DNA of 64,000 bases from Blastochloris viridis (GTDB lineage Bacteria > Pseudomonadota > Alphaproteobacteria > Rhizobiales > Xanthobacteraceae): NCBI RefSeq assembly GCF_001402875.1, contig NZ_CP012946.1:3264001-3328000 (forward strand). The letters are read 5' to 3'. Below are positions 57,937 to 64,000 of the stretch, piece after piece. Each line of letters starts with the position of its first letter. The stretch's first letter is position 1. Both the position numbers and the translations under genes were made by a program. The notes under the pieces were generated by a model that worked only from the letters and a program-made list of their open reading frames with translations, had not been told where the DNA came from and did no database searches.

Positions 57937-59286
57937 GCGTCGCGCCTTGGCCCGTTCGATCTCGCCGAGCCCGGCAAAGTGGCCGCGCGCCTGCAACACC
58001 ACGAGCAGCACCAGCCCCGGCAGCGCGGTGAGCGAGGAAATCGCGAAAAACAGCGGCCAGCCGGCGGTCTCCGCCACATAGCCGGCGCCGGCCGACAGGT
58101 AGGTCCGCCCCACCGCGGCCAGCGCGGTCAATAGCGCGTACTGGGTGGCGGTGTGCAGCGGGTTCACGCACAGCACCGAGAGGTAGGCGACGAAGATCAC
58201 CGTGCCGATGGCGCCGGCGAAGTTCTCGGCAATGATGGCGGCGCTCAGCGCCAGGACGCTATTGCCGGCGTAGGCCAGCCAGACGAACACGAGGTTCGAC
58301 ACCATCTGCAGCAGCGCGCCGGTCCACAACGCCGCCGACAGCGGCACGGCGCGGGCGATGAAGCCGCCGGCAAAGCCGCCGAGCAAGGTGGCGGCGAGCC
58401 CGACCCCTTTGACGATGGCGGCGTATTCGTCGCGGGTGAAGCCGAGGTCGATGACGAACGGCGCCGTCATGGTGCCGGCGAAGGCGTCGCACAGCTTGAA
58501 CAGCACCACGAACACCAGCACCGCAATCGCAAGATCGCGTGACAGGAATTCGGAGAACGCGCCGGCGGCGGCCCGCGCCACCCGCACCAGGGCGCTGCCG
58601 TCCGCCTCGCGGCTCGCCACGCCGGCGGAGCGGTCCGGCTCGGTGGCCAACAAGGTGGTGACGACACCGACCGCGACCAACACCGCCATCGCCAGATAGC
58701 CGGCCTGCCACGCCGCCAGCTTGTCGAAGCCGGTGCGTTCGAACCCGGTGACCAGGAACAGCGCGCCGGCGGTCGACACCAGCATGCCGATCCGGTAGGC
58801 GGCGACATAGCTCGCCATGCCGGCGGCCTGCTCGCGCTCGTCCAGGCTCTCGACGCGGAATGCATCGATCACAATGTCCTGGGTGGCGGAGGCGGTGGCG
58901 ACCAGCAGCGCCGCGAACGCGACCGCCCACGGCGATGAGGCCGGGTCGCGGGTGGCGAGCACCACGATCGCCAGGAACAACAGAAGCTGGGAGAACACCA
59001 GCCAGCCGCGGCGGCGGCCGAGCAGGCGCGACAGCAGTGGCACGTGCAGCGCATCGACCACCGGCGCCCACAGGAACTTCACGGTGTAGGGCGTGCCGAC
59101 CAGCGCGAACAGGCCGATGGTGCCGAGGTCGACACCGGCCTCGCGCATCCACACCAGCAGCGTCGAGCCCGACAGCGCCAGCGGCAGCCCGGAGGCGAAG
59201 CCAAGCAACAGCACGATGAGCACGCGCCGGCGCAGGTAAACGGCGAGCGTGTCCGACCAGGAGGCGCGGGGCGGGGTGGTGAGCAT
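57934..59286 (-). CDS. AmpG-like muropeptide permease (MFS)
   Basis: A 450-residue integral membrane protein with 12-14 hydrophobic spans. The AmpG pattern is visible: LLLGFASGLPLALSGSTLLVWMREAGVDLGTIGLFALVGTPYTVKFLWAP at the N-terminus and ASATQDIVIDAFRVE in the middle. AmpG imports anhydromuropeptides for cell-wall recycling and beta-lactamase induction; no ampC/ampR is nearby. Its stop lies in the preceding palindrome. Confidence 0.88.
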   Translation of the reverse strand: MLTTPPRASWSDTLAVYLRRRVLIVLLLGFASGLPLALSGSTLLVWMREAGVDLGTIGLFALVGTPYTVKFLWAPVVDALHVPLLSRLLGRRRGWLVFSQLLLFLAIVVLATRDPASSPWAVAFAALLVATASATQDIVIDAFRVESLDEREQAAGMASYVAAYRIGMLVSTAGALFLVTGFERTGFDKLAAWQAGYLAMAVLVAVGVVTTLLATEPDRSAGVASREADGSALVRVARAAAGAFSEFLSRDLAIAVLVFVVLFKLCDAFAGTMTAPFVIDLGFTRDEYAAIVKGVGLAATLLGGFAGGFIARAVPLSAALWTGALLQMVSNLVFVWLAYAGNSVLALSAAIIAENFAGAIGTVIFVAYLSVLCVNPLHTATQYALLTALAAVGRTYLSAGAGYVAETAGWPLFFAISSLTALPGLVLLVVLQARGHFAGLGEIERAKARR

Positions 59287-59459
59287 GTGAATTCGCAGGT
59301 TCTCCGCCGGCTGGCGGGTGGAGGGCGCCGCAGTCTGGCGATTCTCCCCCGCCGCGCAAAGGTTTTTGGCCCGATTGCGTCAACGCACGGGCGTGGGGCG
59401 GACAGGCGTCCGCCCGCTCAATTTCGGCGCCCGCTTCGTCCGCCGTTGCGCCGCGGGTT

Positions 59460-61100
59460 TCACACCGTCTCCCGCTCGGCGACCATCACCACCGTCAGCG
59501 CCGGCCCGGCACTGCGTTTGATGGTGTCGGCGACCGAGCCGTGCACCAGATTGGAGGGATCGCGGCGGTGGCGGGTGCCGAGCACCAGCGTCCGCGCCGG
59601 CAGCGCCCGCGCTATGGCGAGGATGGCGGCGGCGGTCTTGGCGGCGCTGGCACGCACCACCTCGCCCTGCGCCTCGACACCAGCCGCCGCCAGCCGCTCC
59701 AGTGCGCGGGCGACGATGGCGTCGGCCTCTTCAATGCTCGTGGCGTCGGCGGCATCGCCGTCGAGGATCTCCTCCTCGCACACGTGCACCACCGCGACCG
59801 TGCTGCCGCCCGTTCGGGCAAGCTCGATCGCCTGCTCCAGCACGCGCGCGTCGGCGGCGGTGCCGTCGACGGCGGCCAGCACGACAGGCGCCGAGGCGGG
59901 CGCCGATTCGGGCGCGGCCTCGGCCGCCTCCGGTGCGACGCCGAACCGGCCGAGCGTGCGACGCCGGGCGACGAGGAAGGCCGGGGCGATCAGGGTCGCC
60001 GCGGCCGCGGCGAGGAACGCAGCCTCGGTGCCGAATGTCGCCGCCAGCAGCGGCGCCGTGATCGGCGCCACCACGCCGGCCGACCAGCGCACGCAATTGT
60101 AGGCCGCCGAGGCCACCGGCCGCTGCACGGCCGACACCTCCAGCGCCATCTCGGTGAACACGGTGTTGGCAAGCCCCATCAGCGCCCCGCTCACCACCAC
60201 GCCGGCGGCGATGCCGAGCGGGGAGGCAAAGCCCATCGCCGCCAGCACCACCGCGAACAGCACCAGGCAGACGCTGAGGAGGCCGATGGCGCTGAAGCGG
60301 GACTGCAGCCGCGGCGCCACCACCACCGAGAACACGGCGAGCAGCAGGCCCCAGCCGAAATAGATCAGCCCCACCGCATGCGCCGACATCTGCAGCACGA
60401 ACGGCGCGAACGCCAGCACGGTGAAGAAGGCGTAATAATAGAACATCGCCCCGACCGCGGTGGTGAACAGGCCGGGGTCGCGCAGCGCCGCAACCGGCGC
60501 GCCGAGTGAGATTTTCTGCTTCGGCTTGGGCTGCTCGGGCAGAAACAGCGCGATGGCGACGAAGGCGACGCCCATCAGCGCGGCGGTGCCGAAGAACGGG
60601 TAGCGCCAGGACATTGCGCCGAGCGCGGCGCCGACCAGCGGGCCGGCGGAGAGGCCGAGCCCCATCGCCGCCTCATAGAGCAGGATCGCGGCCATGGTGC
60701 CGCCGCGCGAGGTGGCGACGATGACCGACAGCGCGGTGACGACGAAGAAGGCGTTGCCGAGGCCCCACCCGGCGCGATAGCCGACCAGCTGGGCAATCGA
60801 GGTCGAGGTGCCGGCCAGACCGGCGAACATCACGATCAGGGCTGCGCCGAGCAGAACGGTCTTGCGGCCGCCGAGCCGGCTCGACACCCAGCCGGTCACC
60901 AGCATCATCAGCGAGGTGACGAAGAAATAGCTGGTGAACAGCAGCGACACCTCAGCCGGCGACGCGCGCAGCCCCTCGGCGATCGAGGTCAGGATGGGGT
61001 CGACCAGGCCGATCGACATGAAGCCGACCACACAGGCGAACGCGGTGGCCCACACCGCTTTGGGCTGATCGCGAAAAATGGACATCGATCCGGCCGACAT
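59460..61100 (-). CDS. MFS transporter with C-terminal UspA domain
   Basis: A 546-residue fusion. Residues about 12-395 form a 12-span major facilitator (GWVSSRLGGRKTVLLG is the loop 2-3 signature, GLGLSAGPLVGAALG). A linker rich in Ala/Pro leads to a universal stress protein domain (about 415-545; VVLAAVDGTAADARVLEQAIELA) with the ATP-binding-type end TLVLGTRHRRDPSNLVHGSVADTIKRSAGPALTVV. The ATG at 61100 has GGAG 6 bases upstream. A divergent marR gene and paired sites between them suggest MarR control. The substrate is unknown; multidrug or metabolite export is plausible. Confidence 0.9.
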   Translation of the reverse strand: MSAGSMSIFRDQPKAVWATAFACVVGFMSIGLVDPILTSIAEGLRASPAEVSLLFTSYFFVTSLMMLVTGWVSSRLGGRKTVLLGAALIVMFAGLAGTSTSIAQLVGYRAGWGLGNAFFVVTALSVIVATSRGGTMAAILLYEAAMGLGLSAGPLVGAALGAMSWRYPFFGTAALMGVAFVAIALFLPEQPKPKQKISLGAPVAALRDPGLFTTAVGAMFYYYAFFTVLAFAPFVLQMSAHAVGLIYFGWGLLLAVFSVVVAPRLQSRFSAIGLLSVCLVLFAVVLAAMGFASPLGIAAGVVVSGALMGLANTVFTEMALEVSAVQRPVASAAYNCVRWSAGVVAPITAPLLAATFGTEAAFLAAAAATLIAPAFLVARRRTLGRFGVAPEAAEAAPESAPASAPVVLAAVDGTAADARVLEQAIELARTGGSTVAVVHVCEEEILDGDAADATSIEEADAIVARALERLAAAGVEAQGEVVRASAAKTAAAILAIARALPARTLVLGTRHRRDPSNLVHGSVADTIKRSAGPALTVVMVAERETV

Positions 61101-61124
61101 GCCGTGCTCCCGCAGAAATATGAT

Positions 61125-61136
61125 TGTATGATACAG
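61125..61136. promoter_or_regulatory. Candidate MarR operator 1
   Basis: TGTATGATACAG contains the perfect palindrome TGTAT-G-ATACA. It lies 25-36 bases before the transporter start and would cover its core promoter. Confidence 0.45.
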
Positions 61137-61168
61137 ATGCTAGCGCGGACTCTATGGCAGAAACAAGA

Positions 61169-61180
61169 TGTACGACACAG
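61169..61180. promoter_or_regulatory. Candidate MarR operator 2
   Basis: TGTACGACACAG shares 10 of 12 bases with operator 1, 44 bases away (about four helical turns). The rest of the 326-base divergent gap holds no gene. Confidence 0.4.
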
Positions 61181-61426
61181 GAAACTATTCGGGCGACGCC
61201 GCGATTGAACCCTGCGCAGCCAATAGCGGGGGGCAGCGCCCGGGCAAGGCGCCCACCGGCATCCCGCCGTGAGCAGCGAATCGGGCCACCCCGGCTGGCC
61301 GCGCAAGCTGCCGCCTCATCGCCCGATTGCTGAAATTTCTGTTCTCGCACAAGGGTTTTCGAGGAGTATGGTGTTGCAGATCACGCCGTGATCTTCCGGA
61401 AACCGCATCACCCGGAGGACAACTCG

Positions 61427-61903
61427 ATGGAGCAGGCCAAGCGCGAGGTGACCGAGCGGCTGGAACACGCGTTCGCGTTCCTGGTCCGGGCGCTGGAGGC
61501 GATCAACCGCAAGCGCGTCTATCCGTTGGAGCGGGCGCACTATCTGCTACTGCTGCAGCTGCGCGAAGGGCCGGCCAGCGTGTCGAGCCTTGCCGCCAGC
61601 CTGGCGCTCGACGATTCCACCGTGACGCGCCAGATCGCGGCGATGCAGCGCCTCGGGCTGGTGCGCAAGCTGGTGAACCCGACCGACGGCCGCAGCGCGC
61701 TGATCGAGCCCACCCCGCGGGGCGCCGCCGGTGCCGAGGCGATGCAGGCGGCGCGGCTGGAGCGGATCGAGGCGCTGTTCGCGGCATGGCCGGACGCCGA
61801 TCGCGCCCAGCTCGCCACCCTGCTCGGCCGCCTCAACCGCCAGCTCGCCGCCACCCTCGCCGCGCTCGACGACAAGCCGTGCGGCCAGGATGGCAACGGT
61901 TAG
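61427..61903 (+). CDS. MarR-family transcriptional regulator
   Basis: A 158-residue winged-helix regulator. A dimerisation helix leads into the recognition region SVSSLAASLALDDSTVTRQIAAMQRLGLVRKLVNPTDGRSALIEPTPRG (about 55-103), with the Asp-x-Arg wing. The ATG at 61427 has GGAGG 8 bases upstream, and a GTG at 61388 is less likely. It is divergent from the MFS-Usp transporter, its probable target. The stop codon TAG is also the first bases of a family B repeat. Confidence 0.92.
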   Translation: MEQAKREVTERLEHAFAFLVRALEAINRKRVYPLERAHYLLLLQLREGPASVSSLAASLALDDSTVTRQIAAMQRLGLVRKLVNPTDGRSALIEPTPRGAAGAEAMQAARLERIEALFAAWPDADRAQLATLLGRLNRQLAATLAALDDKPCGQDGNG

Positions 61904-61965
61904 AGCATCCTCCGCAAAAGCGACTGCCGGCTTTGCGAAAAAGAATGCGATAATTCAAAGGCTTA
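61902..61965. repeat. Dispersed intergenic repeat, family B, copy 3
   Basis: GAGCATCCTCCGCAAAAG...CCGGCTTTGCGAAAAAGAATGCGATAATTC begins inside the MarR stop codon. It is a more diverged copy of the repeats at 53139 and 57835. Confidence 0.7.
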
Positions 61966-62031
61966 AAGCGGCCGCATGGTTCAATTGCATCGGCGGACGC
62001 TCGAGCTGGCGCCAGCGTCGCCGACGCTTTG

Positions 62032-62382
62032 TCAGCGCGCCGCGATCACCGCGATCTCGACCCGGTAGTCCGGCGTGACCAGCTTGGCCTCGACAGTGGC
62101 GCGCGCCGGGGTGTTGCCGGCGGCCACCCACGGCTCCCACGCCGCGTTCATCTCGGCGAAGGTGGCGATGTCGGCGAGATAGATGGTCGCCATCAGGATC
62201 TTGGTCTTGTCGGTGCCGGCGGCGGCGAGCAGGCGGTCGATCTGGCCGAGAATCTGGGCGGTCTGCTCGGTGACCGTCTTGCCCTTGGGGTCGTCGGCGA
62301 CCTGGCCGGCGAGATAGACCGTCGAGCCGTGGGCCACGGCCTGGCTCATGCGCGGCCCCATTTCGATGCGGGTGATGCTCAT
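62032..62382 (-). CDS. RidA/YjgF-family protein
   Basis: A 116-residue protein of the Rid (enamine/imine deaminase) family. It contains VYLAGQVADDPKGKTVTEQTAQILGQIDRLL and TPARATVEAKLVTPDYRVEIAVIA; the latter holds the conserved Arg that binds the substrate carboxylate in active RidA. AAGGAG precedes the ATG, and epmB is 19 bases upstream in the same orientation. It removes reactive enamines from PLP enzymes; the exact subfamily is uncertain. Confidence 0.9.
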   Translation of the reverse strand: MSITRIEMGPRMSQAVAHGSTVYLAGQVADDPKGKTVTEQTAQILGQIDRLLAAAGTDKTKILMATIYLADIATFAEMNAAWEPWVAAGNTPARATVEAKLVTPDYRVEIAVIAAR

Positions 62383-62401
62383 CTGTTTCTCCTTGAAAGG
62401 A

Positions 62402-63472
62402 TCACGGCTCGCCGTTCGGCGGATAGGCGTGGCTGCGGCCGGCGAGGTCGCGCACCTCGCCGCTGCCGTCCTCGGCGAGCGCGGCGAGATAGGCCGGCCC
62501 GACTGGCACCTTGCCAAAGCCGCCCGGCAGATCGAGCACGTAGGTCGGCTGGCACAGGCCGGAGGCGTCCGCGCGCAGCTTATGGACCAGCTCGCGCCCG
62601 GCCGCCAGGGGCAGGCGGAGGTGGGCGGTGCCGGGGGCGAGGTCGGGGTGGTGGAGGTAATAGGGCTTGATGCGCGTTTCGACGAAGCCGCGCATCAGCG
62701 CCGCCAGCACCGACGGATCGTCGTTGACGCCCTTGAGCAGCACGCTCTGCGACAGCATCGGGATGCCGGCATCGATCAGCCGGGCACAGGCCGCTCGCGT
62801 CGCCGGCCCGAGTTCGCGCGGATGGTTGGCGTGCAGCACCACCCAGCTTGCCGGAGTGGCGCTCGCCAATGCCCGCACCAACTCCGGCGTCAGCCGCTCC
62901 GGCGCCACCACCGGCACCCTGGTGTGCCAGCGCAGCACCTTGAGGTGGGCGATGGCCGACAGCCGCTGCACCAGCTCTGCGGCGCGGCGGGCCGACACCA
63001 TGAACGGATCGCCGCCGGTGAACACCACCTCCCAGATCTCCGGGTGGCCGGCGATATAGCCCAGCGCCGCCTCCAGCTCATCAGGCGTCAGCGCACCGGC
63101 GCCGGGGCCGACCGTCTCGCGGCGAAAGCAGAACCGGCAATAGACCGGGCAGGCATTGATCAGCTTGACCAGAACCCGGTCGCGGTGGCGGTGGACGATG
63201 CCGGGCACCGGGCTGTGGGCGTCGTCGCCGATCGGGTCGGCGCGCGCGATCGGGTCGTCGTCGAGCTCGCGAAGGTCGGGCACGAACTGGCGGGCGATCG
63301 GGTCGGCCGGGTCGGCGGGATCGATCAGCGCCGCCACCGCCGAGGTGATCGAGACCGCATAGCGCGCGGCGACCGGCTCCAGCGCCGCCCGCCGCTCGGC
63401 CGGCACCAGCCCGGCGCCGATGAGGTCGCCGACCGAGGTGAGGGCTTTGGGGGCGGTGCTTCGGGCCGTCAT
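62402..63472 (-). CDS. epmB: EF-P beta-lysylation protein EpmB (lysine 2,3-aminomutase family)
   Basis: Radical SAM enzyme converting L-alpha-lysine to beta-lysine for EF-P modification. The 356 residues have the cluster motif CPVYCRFCFRRE (about 108-119). VVFTGGDPFMVS, VRALASATPASWVVLHANHP, LLKGVNDD and KPYYLHHPDLAPGTAHLRLP follow. Short length without the extra C-terminal domain fits EpmB rather than catabolic KamA, and epmA upstream supports it. A family-A repeat separates the two. Confidence 0.93.
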   Translation of the reverse strand: MTARSTAPKALTSVGDLIGAGLVPAERRAALEPVAARYAVSITSAVAALIDPADPADPIARQFVPDLRELDDDPIARADPIGDDAHSPVPGIVHRHRDRVLVKLINACPVYCRFCFRRETVGPGAGALTPDELEAALGYIAGHPEIWEVVFTGGDPFMVSARRAAELVQRLSAIAHLKVLRWHTRVPVVAPERLTPELVRALASATPASWVVLHANHPRELGPATRAACARLIDAGIPMLSQSVLLKGVNDDPSVLAALMRGFVETRIKPYYLHHPDLAPGTAHLRLPLAAGRELVHKLRADASGLCQPTYVLDLPGGFGKVPVGPAYLAALAEDGSGEVRDLAGRSHAYPPNGEP

Positions 63473-63509
63473 CGGCGCTGCTTTGAGATCCTGGCTGAAC
63501 GCTCCGGCT

Positions 63510-63634
63510 GTCGTCGCCCCGGGCAAGCGGCAACGCCGCGCGACCCGGGACCATCGGCAGGAAAGGCGCCCATTCTGGTCACGGTCCCGGCTCAAAGCGC
63601 GATGCTGCGCATCCCGCTTCGTCCGGGACGACGG
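63510..63634. repeat. Dispersed intergenic repeat, family A, copy 4
   Basis: GTCGTCGCCCCGGGCAAGCGG...GCGACCCGGGACC...ATGCTGCGCATCCCGC...GGGACGACG is closely similar to 56901-57025. It lies between epmA and epmB. Confidence 0.75.
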
Positions 63635-63660
63635 GACGAACGAGTTCACAGCGTGCTCGT

Positions 63661-64000
63661 TTACCCGCTTTCCCCGCCGAACACATCTGCGACCGGTGCC
63701 CACAGCACATGCTCGATATGCGGGGCACCGGTCGCCAGCATCACCAGCCGGTCGAGGCCGAGCGCGATGCCGGCCGCCTCCGGCATCAGCGCTAGCGCGG
63801 CGAGGAAATCCTCGTCGATCGGCACCGCCGTGCCGTAGAGGCGCTGCTTTGCGGCCATGTCTGCGGTGAAGCGGCGGCGCTGCTCGGCGGGGTCGGTCAA
63901 TTCGCCGAAGGCATTGGCGAGCTCGACGCCGCAGACATAGAGTTCGAAGCGCTCGGCGAGCCGGCCATCCTCGGGCTTCGGCCTGGCCAGCGCCGCTTCG
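63661..64000 (-). CDS. epmA: Elongation factor P lysine ligase EpmA (GenX/PoxA), partial
   Basis: The C-terminal 112 residues of a LysRS-like protein; the reading frame is open to the window edge, so the N-terminus is missing. Visible are RFELYVCGVELANAFGELTD and the class II motif 3 region AGIALGLDRLVMLATGAPHIEHVL. The paralogue lacks the tRNA-binding domain and attaches beta-lysine to EF-P. An internal ATG near 63900 is not the true start. Adjacent epmB supports the call. Confidence 0.92.
   Translation of the reverse strand, partial: EAALARPKPEDGRLAERFELYVCGVELANAFGELTDPAEQRRRFTADMAAKQRLYGTAVPIDEDFLAALALMPEAAGIALGLDRLVMLATGAPHIEHVLWAPVADVFGGESG

Overview
The window is high-GC DNA (codon third positions almost always G or C) from an alphaproteobacterium, most likely Hyphomicrobiales (Rhizobiales) of the Rhodopseudomonas / Blastochloris / Rhodoplanes / Bradyrhizobium kind. 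This rests on several points: the gene order dnaK-dnaJ-pmtA-pyrF-DUF1330-dapB-gpmA, the hrcA-grpE block divergent from rph-rdgB-hemW, the ffs-dnaX-ybaB-recR block, an OlsB-type acyltransferase, and dispersed intergenic repeats of the sort common in that order. The genus is inference. No rRNA, tRNA or CRISPR array was found.

Region by region: 0.2-8.3 kb carries envelope and regulatory genes (DegP-type protease, Lrp- and DeoR-type regulators, small membrane proteins, a YjbQ protein, an HSL-type esterase). 8.5-11.7 kb is the leucine locus: leuA preceded by a newly recognised 33-residue Leu-rich leader peptide with a candidate attenuator and promoter. A complete ISAs1-family element (1249 bp, inverted ends, 10-bp target duplication) sits just upstream of that promoter. 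11.8-18.5 kb is a minus-strand run (gpmA, dapB, DUF1330, pyrF, phospholipid methyltransferase, dnaJ, dnaK) with an RpoH-type promoter for dnaK. 19-32.7 kb holds lepB, grpE/hrcA, rph/rdgB/hemW, an LpoA-like lipoprotein divergent from rsmI-yraN-gshB, an outer-membrane barrel and a ComM-type AAA+ protein whose 3' end overlaps a decayed GrpB-family remnant. 32.9-38.5 kb holds a hybrid histidine kinase, olsB, a glutamine amidotransferase-like protein and a TolA/TonB-like protein.

38.6-48.9 kb is the most unusual part, an anaerobic redox region. A two-gene unit encodes a truncated-NuoF/GltD-like fusion flavoprotein and an [FeFe] hydrogenase with all H-cluster cysteines. About 3 kb downstream lies a complete Escherichia coli-type fumarate reductase operon, frdABCD. 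Between them are aroQ, an orphan substrate-binding protein and a patatin-like lipase. Together they suggest fermentative or anaerobic growth in which NAD(P)H is reoxidised on protons and fumarate serves as electron sink. Hydrogenase maturases (HydEFG) and rhodoquinone synthesis (RquA) are not in the window.

48.9-64 kb returns to housekeeping: an Lhr-type helicase with PdeM nuclease, nudC, a HIT protein, SRP RNA with dnaX-ybaB-recR, an AmpG-like permease, an MFS-UspA fusion divergent from a MarR regulator with paired candidate operators, ridA, epmB and the 3' part of epmA running off the window. Four families of dispersed intergenic repeats and several near-perfect palindromes fill the gaps.
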